DNA of 64,000 bases from Paenibacillus sp. LHD-38 (lineage in GTDB: Bacteria; Bacillota; Bacilli; Paenibacillales; Paenibacillaceae). This document shows, piece after piece, positions 18,299 through 26,692 of the stretch (position 1 is its first letter; every line of letters starts with the position of its first letter). Made by a program: the position numbers and the translations under genes. Where the stretch lies: contig NZ_JAVIFU010000039.1 in NCBI RefSeq assembly GCF_031157315.1, forward strand, positions 1-64,000, written 5' to 3'. The notes below the pieces were generated by a model. The model did not search any database and was not told where the DNA came from. It saw nothing but the letters and a program-made list of their open reading frames with translations.

Positions 18299-19978
18299 AT
18301 GAGTAATGATAGAGAACCAATCGTTGAACATTTTTTAGACAAAATCATTAATGAGGATATTCAAGCAGGCGTCTTTACTCGGGAAATGTGCACGCGTTTT
18401 CCGCCTGAGCCGAACGGATACCTTCACATCGGCAGCGCCTATGCGATTCACACGAACTATACCGTCGCGCAAAAGTATAAAGGGAGCTTCCATTTGCGTT
18501 TTGACGATACGAATCCTTTAAAAGAGGACATTGAATACGTGAACGCGATTATTGACGATATCGAGTGGCTAGGCTACAGCCCGGGGCGCCATATTTATTA
18601 TGGCTCTGACTATTCGGATGCCATCTATAACGCCGCCGTTACGTTAATTAAGAGAGGCAAAGCTTATGTTTGCGACCTATCGCCAGCTGAAGTGACTGAG
18701 TACAGGGGGACGCTTACTGAACCTGGCAAAGACAGTCCATTTCGAAGCCGATCCATTGAAGAAAATCTGCGGTGGTTTGAAAATATGAAGAACGGTGAAT
18801 ATGGAACCGGCTCAAGGGTGCTTAGGGCGAAAATTAATATGAGCGCTCCGAATATGAACCTAAGGGATCCTGTCATCTATCGCATTATCCATTCGGAGCA
18901 TTATCGCACGGGAAATAAATGGTGCATTTATCCGATGTATGATTTTGCCCATCCGATTCAGGACGCCATCGAGGGCATTACGTATTCGTTATGTTCCATT
19001 GAGTTTAAGGACCATCGACCTTTGTACGAGTGGGTGCTGCATGAGCTCGAGTTTACGGAGCCGCCTAAGCAAAGAGAGTTTGGAAGGCTGAATATAACCG
19101 GTGTGGTAACGAGTAAACGTTATTTAAGGCAGCTGGTAGAGGAAGGGTTCGTAGACGGCTGGGACGATCCGAGACTGCCGACGATCCGCGGACTTAGAAG
19201 AAGAGGATTTACGCCGGAGAGCATTCGGAGCTTTATTAGCGAAATCGGGATGATCAGGGCTCAGAATTCGGTTGATATTGCGATGCTGGAGCATGCGGCG
19301 AGACAGGATCTGAAGGCGAAGGTCAAGGGCGCCATGGCGGTTCTGCATCCGCTAAAGGTGGTCATTACCAATTATCCGGAAGGCAAAACGGAGCTGCTGA
19401 CGATGGATAACAACAGCGAGAATGAGGCGCTCGGCAAACGGGAAGTTCCTTTTACCCGAACGCTTTACATCGAACGGGATGATTTTATGGAGCAGCCCTC
19501 CAAAGGGTTCCATCGATTATCGCCGGATGCTGAGGTTCGGCTGATCGGCGCTTATTTCATCAAATGCGAGGAAGTCATTAAGGATAAGGAAACGGGGAAC
19601 ATCGTTGAGCTGCGCTGCACATACGACCCGCAAACCAAAAGCGGAACGGGATTTACCGGCCGTAAGGTCAAGGGGACCATTCATTGGGTGTCAGCGGATC
19701 ACGCGATACTGGCGGATGTTCACTTGTACGATCGTTTGCTGCTTGATCATGTCTCGCCAACGGATGAAGGCTTTGCCTGGGAAAGCGCCATTAATCCTGC
19801 ATCATTCATCGCGTTAAAGAATTGTATGATTGAACCGAATATGAGAAATCAAAAGCCCGAGGATAAATACCAATTCTTGCGCCATGGTTATTTTTGTGTA
19901 GATAAAAAGCACACAACGGAGAAGAAGCTAGTGTTTAACCGCATTGTGCCGCTGAAGGATACGTGGAGAAAACATTAA
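18299..19978 (+). CDS. glnS: Glutaminyl-tRNA synthetase
   Basis: Class I synthetase charging tRNA-Gln directly, 559 residues. The whole length follows the GlnRS rather than GluRS pattern: FPPEPNGYLHIGSA (HIGH-type motif with Ser in last place), LRFDDTNP, EYRGTLT, NKWCIYPMYDFAHPIQDA, the KMSKS-type motif VVTSKR, and WDDPRLPTIRGLRRRG. A beta-barrel anticodon-binding region follows (about 340-540). ATG at 18299 has GGAGG seven bases upstream; a TTG two codons earlier is less well placed. GlnRS is uncommon in Bacillota, where most use the GatCAB route, so lateral origin is possible. Confidence 0.95.
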   Translation: MSNDREPIVEHFLDKIINEDIQAGVFTREMCTRFPPEPNGYLHIGSAYAIHTNYTVAQKYKGSFHLRFDDTNPLKEDIEYVNAIIDDIEWLGYSPGRHIYYGSDYSDAIYNAAVTLIKRGKAYVCDLSPAEVTEYRGTLTEPGKDSPFRSRSIEENLRWFENMKNGEYGTGSRVLRAKINMSAPNMNLRDPVIYRIIHSEHYRTGNKWCIYPMYDFAHPIQDAIEGITYSLCSIEFKDHRPLYEWVLHELEFTEPPKQREFGRLNITGVVTSKRYLRQLVEEGFVDGWDDPRLPTIRGLRRRGFTPESIRSFISEIGMIRAQNSVDIAMLEHAARQDLKAKVKGAMAVLHPLKVVITNYPEGKTELLTMDNNSENEALGKREVPFTRTLYIERDDFMEQPSKGFHRLSPDAEVRLIGAYFIKCEEVIKDKETGNIVELRCTYDPQTKSGTGFTGRKVKGTIHWVSADHAILADVHLYDRLLLDHVSPTDEGFAWESAINPASFIALKNCMIEPNMRNQKPEDKYQFLRHGYFCVDKKHTTEKKLVFNRIVPLKDTWRKH

Positions 19979-20034
19979 CAGCTTGCATACTCGATTGCTC
20001 CAGGCTCACGCCTGATCAGCAAACAAGCTAACTT

Positions 20035-20084
20035 AAAAAGAACGGACCCGCGTCGATAAACGATCTGGCAGGGCCGTTCTTTTT
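20035..20084. terminator. Bidirectional terminator between glnS and GMC gene
   Basis: A perfect 11-bp stem (AAAAAGAACGG / CCGTTCTTTTT) with A-rich left and T-rich right arms, suited to both converging genes. Confidence 0.88.
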
Positions 20085-20248
20085 ATTTGCTTACAGCTCC
20101 AAGCCTGTTCCTTGTTTGAATCGTTTGATAACCATATGGGTGTTGACACTGACATTACCATCGAGTGCATAGATTTTTTTGAACAAAAAATGCTCAAGCA
20201 CTTTGGAGAGTCCTGCACGGAATAAAAGCGGCCGCCAGACCCACCTTT

Positions 20249-21745
20249 CTATTGCAATTGTTCGATGATATAATCCGCCGTGCGAATGGAGAGGGCGGCA
20301 GTAGTAAGGAACGGATTTGCAGCCCCGCTGGTTGGAATCATGCTGCTGCCGGCGACGTAGAGGCCGGATATGCCATGAATCTGCCCGTACGGATTGGCTG
20401 CCGAAGTGGAGGGATCGGTACCGATACGGCAAGTGCCCATATCATGCATGACTAGCCCAAGGGGCAGCATACAAATTGGGTCCAACGTAACTTTCATGGC
20501 TTCAGCAGCCTGCTTCATGCCTTGTTCCATTTGCCGCATGACTTCGAGATCCGTATCGCTGAACGAGAATAAAGCCACGGACTCCGGTACCCCGTACTCA
20601 TCAACCTTGAGGGAATTCAAGACGACTCTATTTTCATACCGCGATTCCACAACTCCCAAGGAGAGGATATCAAACTCATGACCGTGCGGAGGGAAACCGC
20701 GCATTTGCATCTGATACAGCCGGTCGATCGTACGCGGAACATAAACCGCGTAAAGTCCCGGAATTTGCGGGTAATCGCCGGGCGCAACTTTTGCTGTCGT
20801 ATATGCAAAGGAATGGCTCGTTAAGTAATGACCGATGGCTTCCCCGCGAATGCCCGAGTTAAGCAAAATCCGCGGAGTCTCAAATGTGCTCGCGGCCAAA
20901 ACAACGGCCTTCGTTTTCAGGAAATAGGCTTTCTTGTCCCTGTCCATAACTTTAAGGCCAACCGCTTTTCCTCTTTCGGTGTAAACTTGAACGGCGCGGG
21001 TCTTGATCGCGATGTCAAACGGCCGTCGGCTCGCGGCGTCCGCGAGCATTGAAATTGTACTAAACCGGGGAGGAGTTGACCGGTATTCTCCAAGAGTTGT
21101 TGGCCGGATATTGATTGCTACCGGCTTATTGCCCGCCTCGGGAAATCCATTTTGGCGAAGCCGGTTCAGAAGAAAGTCGGCTGTTCTATAATAAGATGTG
21201 TTGACATTCATGATTTCCTCAGCAATGTTATAGTACATGTTCATTTCTTTATGGGAGACGGGCCAGCCCGCAAGATCGACAGGAGTCATACGGGGACTTA
21301 CCATGCCCCACTCGATGGATCTTCCGCCTAAAGCGAGTAATTGTTCAAAGGATGTAAGGAGAGGGGATGGAGGAGTCGAACGGTCGGATGGGTAAATCGG
21401 AATCGACTCCCAATACAACGGATTGGGAGGTTGGACATTGGCCCAAAGAGGCAGCCAATTAGGCAGATCGAACTTATTTGCCGGCAGAATATAATCGCCG
21501 GCTTCAATGACACCGATACGTTTTCCGTTTTCCCCCCACTGTTCTGCCAATCTCCAGAGGACCGATCCTCCCCCCGCCCCTGTTCCAACAATAATCACAT
21601 CGTAGTCGGTTTTCTCCATCTCTTCAATTGGCGTCCAAGGGTAGATAATCTCAGACGAAGGGGATGGACAAATGTTGAAGTTCATTGCCTGACCAGTTGG
21701 AACGGATGCTTGAGGAGAATAGAAGGGTCTGTCCTTAATGTACAA
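20249..21745 (-). CDS. GMC-family FAD oxidoreductase
   Basis: Flavoprotein of the glucose-methanol-choline family, about 498 residues. The dinucleotide-binding GTGAGGGS sits near residues 54-61, followed by IGVIEAGD; the C-terminal GMC_oxred_C region has MHDMGTCRIG and TSGAANPFLTTAALSIRTADYI. The likely substrate is an alcohol or sugar; it is not determinable here. Two TTG starts are possible: 21766, with only a weak site, and 21745, which has AGGAG eight bases upstream and is preferred. No twin-arginine leader or gluconate-dehydrogenase small subunit is seen next to it. Confidence 0.88.
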   Translation of the reverse strand: MYIKDRPFYSPQASVPTGQAMNFNICPSPSSEIIYPWTPIEEMEKTDYDVIIVGTGAGGGSVLWRLAEQWGENGKRIGVIEAGDYILPANKFDLPNWLPLWANVQPPNPLYWESIPIYPSDRSTPPSPLLTSFEQLLALGGRSIEWGMVSPRMTPVDLAGWPVSHKEMNMYYNIAEEIMNVNTSYYRTADFLLNRLRQNGFPEAGNKPVAINIRPTTLGEYRSTPPRFSTISMLADAASRRPFDIAIKTRAVQVYTERGKAVGLKVMDRDKKAYFLKTKAVVLAASTFETPRILLNSGIRGEAIGHYLTSHSFAYTTAKVAPGDYPQIPGLYAVYVPRTIDRLYQMQMRGFPPHGHEFDILSLGVVESRYENRVVLNSLKVDEYGVPESVALFSFSDTDLEVMRQMEQGMKQAAEAMKVTLDPICMLPLGLVMHDMGTCRIGTDPSTSAANPYGQIHGISGLYVAGSSMIPTSGAANPFLTTAALSIRTADYIIEQLQ

Positions 21746-21806
21746 TGATTCCACTCCTATCGACAAATAATCATACCCTATATTTGTATGATAAGATGTT
21801 TAAATC

Positions 21807-22325
21807 ATGACTTATGCAGTTCATGTAATCAACACCATTTATTCTCACCTCTATTATCTTACGCCTGCCGAGTTTTGGGAGGGGGAGCCGCAGGTAGAGC
21901 TGGAAATACGGCTTCAAGCGGAAGGCGGCAAGCTATATTCAAATCTTCCGATGGAGCAGGCCAGCCCGAAAGTGTTTAAAGCCACTTTTAACGATTTACC
22001 TGGCGAGGACTGGTATTTTTCATATCTTTACCCGAAAAGGCTGCTGTTTCCGACAAACATCGAGAAGGATCATAACCTCCTGATATTGGGAACAGCCGCT
22101 GCGCTAGCAATTATTGCGGCAGGTTTTGCGCTTATATTTAAAAAAAGCATGGTATTTACGATAAGCATGCTTGGGATTTTGGGTTTTACGGTGTATTATA
22201 TTTCGAGGATGGGTGGTTATCCGTTTAATGCAATCTTTGTGACGTTTACCGATATTGCGGTAGGCGCGGCACTGCTTTTATGCGACACGCTTATTCGCAA
22301 AAGGTTCGTAAACGCGGAGACATGA
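21807..22325 (+). pseudogene. Truncated membrane-protein gene, copy A
   Basis: A 3'-terminal fragment of a gene whose better-preserved copy is at 25.6-26.6 kb. It encodes part of an ectodomain (YLTPAEFWEGEPQVELEI) and three membrane segments. Homology starts abruptly near 21825, no ribosome site precedes the ATG, and relative to copy B one base is missing near 22308, so the frame ends early at GAGACATGA rather than at ACCGTTTAG. Function unknown. It lies between the GMC gene and tyrS. Confidence 0.75.
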
Positions 22326-22351
22326 ATAAAACCGTTTAGCCGCCGGCATAT
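21825..22351 (+). repeat. Dispersed duplication, copy A (527 bp)
   Basis: Near-identical direct repeat of 26044-26571 (528 bp). Both copies start at GT(A/C)ATCAA and end at GCCGCCGGCATAT, after which the sequences diverge. The one-base length difference is the frameshift in copy A. The repeats flank tyrS and about 3.7 kb. Confidence 0.88.
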
Positions 22352-22413
22352 CTCTTTTAAAATAGAGCGATTCGACGTAAACTGTAGGAAACCATAGAGG
22401 AGAGAGTTATATT

Positions 22414-23703
22414 ATGACAAACGAAGCATTATTGATCAATCATGATGATTTATTGGCGGATTTGGAATACCGGGGACTCGTGCAGCAATTTACCAACCGC
22501 GGGGAATTACATAAGAAGCTTACGAACGAGCGTGTCGTGCTGTACTGCGGTTTTGACCCGACTGCGGACAGTCTACATATCGGAAGCTTGCTTCCCATTT
22601 TATGCTTGCGCCGGTTCCAACAGGCCGGACATATACCGCTTGCCCTCGTTGGAGGAGGAACAGGCTTAATCGGTGATCCGAGCGGCCGCTCATCGGAGAG
22701 ATCGCTGAATACGGCAGATACGGTAGCGCAGTGGACAGAAAGCTTGAAGCGCCAGCTGTCGCGCTTTCTTGATTTTGAAATTGCGGAAAATCCGGCAAAG
22801 CTTGTGAGTAACTATGATTGGATTGAACCGCTTGATGTGATCACCTTCTTACGCGATGTCGGCAAAAACTTTACGGTTAACTATATGCTCGCGAAGGATT
22901 CCGTAGATTCCAGACTGTCGTCCGGCATTTCCTTCACGGAGTTCAGCTATATGATTTTGCAAGCATACGACTTCCATAAGCTTCATCAGGAGCATGGCTG
23001 TTCCCTGCAAATCGGCGGCAGCGACCAATGGGGCAACATTACGGCTGGTCTAGACCTGATCGGCAAAATGGGCGGCGGTGACGCATACGGCATGACGATG
23101 CCGCTAGTTACGAAAAGTGACGGGAAAAAATTCGGTAAATCCGAATCAGGCGCTATCTGGCTTGATCGCTCGAAAACGTCGGCGTATCAATTTTATCAAT
23201 TCTGGATCAATACGGAAGATAACGATACCATTAAATTTTTGAAATATTTCACCTTCCTCTCCCGTTCGGAAATCGAGGCTTTGGAGAGCGAGCTTCAAGC
23301 GCATCCGGAGAAACGCGTGGCGCAGCGTGAGCTTGCCCGTGAGATCACCCGTCTTGTTCATGGGCAAGAAGCGCTGGACAGCGCGGAGAAAATTACGCAG
23401 GCTTTCTTCTCGGGCGATGTAAACCAGCTGAGTGAAGCCGAGCTTATCGAAGCCCTGCAGGACATGCCTACAACGGTTATCTCGAATAGGGACGAGATTG
23501 CGCTTATGGATCTCCTTATCGAATCCGGAGCAGCGCCGTCCCGCCGCCAAGCCAAACAAGATATTACGAGCGGCTCGATCTCGATTAACGGAACAAAGCA
23601 AACGGATGTTGAGGCAATTGTGAGCGCGGAGCAAAGGCTGCACAGCAAATTTGTCGTGCTGCGCCGCGGGAAGAAAAACTACTTCTTGATTCGCTTCGAA
23701 TAG
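22414..23703 (+). CDS. tyrS: Tyrosyl-tRNA synthetase
   Basis: Charges tRNA-Tyr; 429 residues, class I, TyrRS type 1. Motifs: VLYCGFDPTADSLHIGSLLP (HIGH), GDPSGRSSER, QIGGSDQWGNITAG, KKFGKSESG (KMSKS loop, KFGKS). The C-terminal S4 domain (about 362-425) ends KKNYFLIRFE. ATG is preceded by AGAGGAGA. Only 88 bp separate it from the pseudogene upstream and no T-box is visible there, although tyrS in Bacillota usually has one; the upstream duplication may have replaced the original leader. Confidence 0.95.
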   Translation: MTNEALLINHDDLLADLEYRGLVQQFTNRGELHKKLTNERVVLYCGFDPTADSLHIGSLLPILCLRRFQQAGHIPLALVGGGTGLIGDPSGRSSERSLNTADTVAQWTESLKRQLSRFLDFEIAENPAKLVSNYDWIEPLDVITFLRDVGKNFTVNYMLAKDSVDSRLSSGISFTEFSYMILQAYDFHKLHQEHGCSLQIGGSDQWGNITAGLDLIGKMGGGDAYGMTMPLVTKSDGKKFGKSESGAIWLDRSKTSAYQFYQFWINTEDNDTIKFLKYFTFLSRSEIEALESELQAHPEKRVAQRELAREITRLVHGQEALDSAEKITQAFFSGDVNQLSEAELIEALQDMPTTVISNRDEIALMDLLIESGAAPSRRQAKQDITSGSISINGTKQTDVEAIVSAEQRLHSKFVVLRRGKKNYFLIRFE

Positions 23704-23722
23704 AAGCTGTTCGAGAAATGAA

Positions 23723-23761
23723 AGAGGGTGTCCCAAAAGCCATAGGCTTAGGGCACCCTCT
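23723..23761 (+). terminator. Hairpin after tyrS
   Basis: An 11-bp stem (AGAGGGTGTCC / GGGCACCCTCT, one G:U) encloses a smaller AAGCC / GGCTT stem. The U-tail is absent, and this may be terminal DNA of the adjacent transposon remnant rather than the tyrS terminator. Confidence 0.5.
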
Positions 23762-23848
23762 TCAATGTTTAAAATCTGTAAAAAACAAAGAAACCAACCT
23801 TTGGTAAAATGGAGGTACCACCCAACCATCTTCGAAAGGAAGGTTTCT

Positions 23849-23929
23849 ATGTACATTCAATATACCATGGACCAACTTACCCTGCCAATGGATTTGGCGG
23901 AAGATATCCCCGAATTTCTACAACATTGA
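23849..23929 (+). pseudogene. IS1182-type transposase 5' remnant
   Basis: A 26-codon fragment starting MYIQYTMDQLTLPMDL then EDIP, which resembles the extreme N-terminus of IS1182-family transposases. After EDIPE the reading collapses into a stop. AAAGGAAGG lies upstream of the ATG. The rest of the element is missing; its left end may lie in 23710-23840. Confidence 0.6.
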
Positions 23930-24005
23930 CTTATCGTGTGACTTTTATAAAACTTGAACTTTGTATATGAGCTGCTATACCGAAGATCTTATGAGATGTA
24001 CGAAG

Positions 24006-24149
24006 AAAATAAAGTCTTAGACTGGAGTTGTTGAACTTGTGCGGCTATTTGAATTGTAGAACCGGCAACTTTTGAAAATTAAGCATTAGACTTACTTGTT
24101 AAGAACACAACCGGCAGCCTTGGACTGAGAAAAATAAAGTCATAGACTG
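24006..24149 (+). repeat. Three degenerate 19-bp repeats
   Basis: Copies at 24006-24024, 24075-24093 and 24131-24149 share AAAATaAAG-(T/C)-xTAGACT; the first holds the palindrome AGTCT-T-AGACT. The rest of the gene-free stretch 23930-24235 shows no coding signal. Confidence 0.4.
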
Positions 24150-24235
24150 CCGCTATTTATTTAACTTTCATATCTCGTTACTTCTCTGGTCTTGATCCAC
24201 AAGCATGGACATTGCGCTCTAAGTGCCAGTTTTCT

Positions 24236-24766
24236 TTACTCCCTGACCCAGCCGTCCTCTATCTTCAGTTCGCGAATGACTTTTGCAGGGCTTCCGCCAG
24301 CCAATACATTGTTAGGAATATTTTTATTCACGGTACTCTTGGCCGCGATAACGGAATTATCACCGATTGTGACGCCCGGTAGAATAGTGCAATCCGCTCC
24401 AATCCATACGTTATTCCCGATGGTTATGCTTTTGCGGAGTTCACCTTTATCGCTAGAATCCAAGCGGTGGTAATTACTGTCGAAAATACTCGTTCTTGGA
24501 CCAATCTTGACGTTATCTCCAATGAGAATTTCTTTATTAGCTGCAATCCCCACGCCTGCATTAACGTATACATTGTCTCCGAATGTCAGGTTCGCACCCT
24601 TGGTGCTTGTAATTTGGACGGCCCATGGATGTCCTACGATGGAAAGATTCTTTCCAACCTGGATGGCTCCCATTTTATTTACGAACACTTTTCCGCGCAG
24701 CCTTGGAGCCGGCTTCCCGAATTTGTAGAGTCCTTTCAGTTTGTACAGTACAGTGCTAAACGCCAT
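24236..24766 (-). CDS. Hexapeptide-repeat acyltransferase
   Basis: A 176-residue left-handed beta-helix acyltransferase (maltose/galactoside O-acetyltransferase-like). Hexapeptide units run through about 45-165 (IGDNVKIGPRTSI, ITIGNNVWIGADCTILPGVTIGDNSVIAA), with the characteristic GSPAKVIREL close. Acetyl-CoA donor is likely; the acceptor, perhaps a cell-surface sugar, is unknown. CGGAGG stands seven bases before the ATG. Neighbouring sequence is AT-richer than the rest of the window and bounded by transposon debris, so acquisition by transfer is plausible. Confidence 0.88.
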   Translation of the reverse strand: MAFSTVLYKLKGLYKFGKPAPRLRGKVFVNKMGAIQVGKNLSIVGHPWAVQITSTKGANLTFGDNVYVNAGVGIAANKEILIGDNVKIGPRTSIFDSNYHRLDSSDKGELRKSITIGNNVWIGADCTILPGVTIGDNSVIAAKSTVNKNIPNNVLAGGSPAKVIRELKIEDGWVRE

Positions 24767-24957
24767 ATAATAGCCTCCGATTCCTAATAGTACGCTTTTC
24801 GCATATTATATCAGAAAATTAAGGGGTTTATCGATTAAAGTTATTCAAAATGAATAATATTTAACAAAAAAATTTATTGAAAATGGCAAATGTAACCTGG
24901 TTTTTATTAGGGCGTGTCAATAATGTGGATGTAATCAAAAAAGTGAGGTGCAGTACA

Positions 24958-25676
24958 TTGCCAATAGAGAAAGTTAAAATGGTAACTTCAAAAGGGATGC
25001 TGCAATATAACATTAGCGGATACGGCAAACCAATATAGTATTGATTAACGGCGGTTCGGGACCGATCGAAGGCTGGATGAAAATACTGCTGGAAATTTCG
25101 GAATCGTCATCTGTATTTTCGTATAACCGTTTTGGTGTTACGGGTAGTGAACATCCGAAAGAAGCTCAAGATGGAATAACAATTGTAGAAACTTTGCGGG
25201 AAGCTTTAACCATAGCAGGGTTTGAGCCTCCATTCTTGCTGGTCGGACATTCATTAGGGGGATTATATGCAAATTTATATGCGAGGCTTTACCCAAACGA
25301 AGCAGCAGGCATTGTCTTCTTGGAATCAAGCCATCCGAAAGATATAAACCTTAATCAACATCAAGGCAAGATTGTAAAAACGCTTAACAAGATGTTATCC
25401 ATGTTTGATTCCTTGTCTCCCCATAAACAATTTAATGAAGTTAATTTTGTAAAAAGAACCGTGGACCAAATTCATCAAATAGACCGTTTTCCGGAAATCC
25501 CATTATATGTGGTTACAGGCGGGAAAGAGAATCGTATGATGCCAGAGGAAGTTCGTAAGAAACGATTGGAGAATCAATTGGACTTGCTATCATTATCAAT
25601 AGGCAGCAAACATATTATCGCTGAAAAAAGCGGACACTTTCCTCAATTTCTTAGTTCGCGAGAAGGTTGTTTTTAG
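24958..25676 (+). pseudogene. Frameshifted, truncated alpha/beta hydrolase
   Basis: Alpha/beta-hydrolase remnant. A TTG start with GTGAGGTG upstream opens LPIEKVKMVTSKGMLQY, then stops at TAG 25036-25038. One base appears to be lost near 25030: the next frame continues with NIVLINGGSGP and the nucleophile elbow VGHSLGG, to the catalytic-His motif KSGHFPQF. The normal C-terminus is missing; the frame ends six codons later where sequence of the membrane-protein gene begins. Noticeably AT-rich compared with its neighbours. Confidence 0.75.
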
Positions 25677-26559
25677 CATCAATAATAGCACTGGACGCAA
25701 GCAAAGCCATGCGGAAATAAACGTTCAGTATGAGCTTTACAATAACTCCGATATGGATAAGGAAGTTACTGTTTTGTTTTTAACCCCCTCAAAAGAGGTA
25801 TTAACCGTATGGGATGGGGGCAAGCAGATCGAAACAAGTATTGCTCCCGAAGGCAGGCCTGTGAATTGGCATGCTCCGGTAAAGAGCACAGTGACAGAAC
25901 CGTTAAGCGGCAAAGAGCTTCGAATCGCAAGTTACGGGGCAGACCAAGCCATCGGAACGCGAATCCCGCTGAGCTTCGGACCGGGCGAGAAGAAAAATGT
26001 GGACGTGCGGTACGAAGAGGACGGCGGGATGTATGAAAAAGGCGTCATCAATACTATCTATTCTCACCCCTATTATCTTACACCTGCCGAGTTTTGGGAG
26101 GGGGAGCCGCAGGTAGAGCTGGAAATATGGCTTAACGCGGAGGGCGGCAAGCTATATTCAAATCTTCCGATGGAGCTGGCCAGCCCGAAAGTGTTTAAAG
26201 CCGCTTTTAAAGAGTTGCCGAGCGAAGACTGGTATTTTTCATATCTTTACCCGAAAAGGCTGCTGTTTCCGACGAACATCGAGAAGGATCATAACCTCCT
26301 GATATTGGGAACAGCCGCTGCGCTAGCAATTATTGCGGCAGGTTTGGCGCTTGTATTTAAAAAAAGTATAGTATTTACGATGAGCATGCTTGGGATTTTG
26401 GGGTTTACGGTGTATTATATTTCGATGATGGGTGGTTATCCGTTTAATGCAATCTTTGTGACGTTTACCGATATTGCGGTAGGCGCGGCACTGCTTTTAT
26501 GCGACACGCTTATTCGAAAAAGGATTCGTAAACGCGGAGACATGAATAAAACCATTTAG
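25642..26559 (+). pseudogene. Membrane-protein gene, 5'-truncated (copy B)
   Basis: An open frame reading EKVVFSINNSTGRKQSHAEI onward forms a large ectodomain (about 200 residues) and three C-terminal transmembrane segments ending IRKRGDMNKTI. I do not recognise the family. The frame has no credible start: the first in-frame ATG (25753) has no ribosome site and lies inside the conserved ectodomain, and upstream the frame runs into the hydrolase remnant. The gene has therefore probably lost its signal peptide. If translated from 25753 the product would be 268 residues. Confidence 0.6.
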
Positions 26560-26571
26560 CCGCCGGCATAT
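26044..26571 (+). repeat. Dispersed duplication, copy B (528 bp)
   Basis: Direct-repeat partner of 21825-22351, same orientation, keeping the uninterrupted reading frame to its natural stop. Confidence 0.88.
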
Positions 26572-26602
26572 AGGCTCCCATCGATGGGAGCCTGCTTTTT
26601 TT
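26572..26602 (+). terminator. Rho-independent terminator
   Basis: AGGCTCCC-ATCGAT-GGGAGCCT, a fully palindromic 22-base stem, then GC and seven T residues. Confidence 0.92.
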
Positions 26603-26666
26603 GCTTATACTTCAAAGCGAAACGAGCTTTTGCTGCTAAGGACGGCGTCAGCCGTTTGCGCTTGGA
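26603..26666 (+). repeat. Structured intergenic repeat, copy 1
   Basis: A ~64-bp sequence that recurs at 63854-63919. It starts GCTTATA directly after a terminator T-tract, has outer arms AAGCGAAACG / CGTTTGCGCTT and an inner ACGGC-GTCA-GCCGT stem. Confidence 0.65.
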
Positions 26667-26692
26667 TTGCAGTATTTTAATTATTGCGCAGC

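Noticed and set aside
20091..20248. Protein-like frame after the GMC gene ending NTHMVIKRFKQGTGLEL
   Set aside because: It reads plausibly for about 50 codons but has no start, and overlaps the GMC gene upstream. A gene remnant is possible but not supportable.
23723..23761. Terminal inverted repeat of the transposase remnant
   Set aside because: The hairpin resembles ends of some insertion sequences but its partner end is missing, so it cannot be distinguished from a tyrS 3' hairpin.
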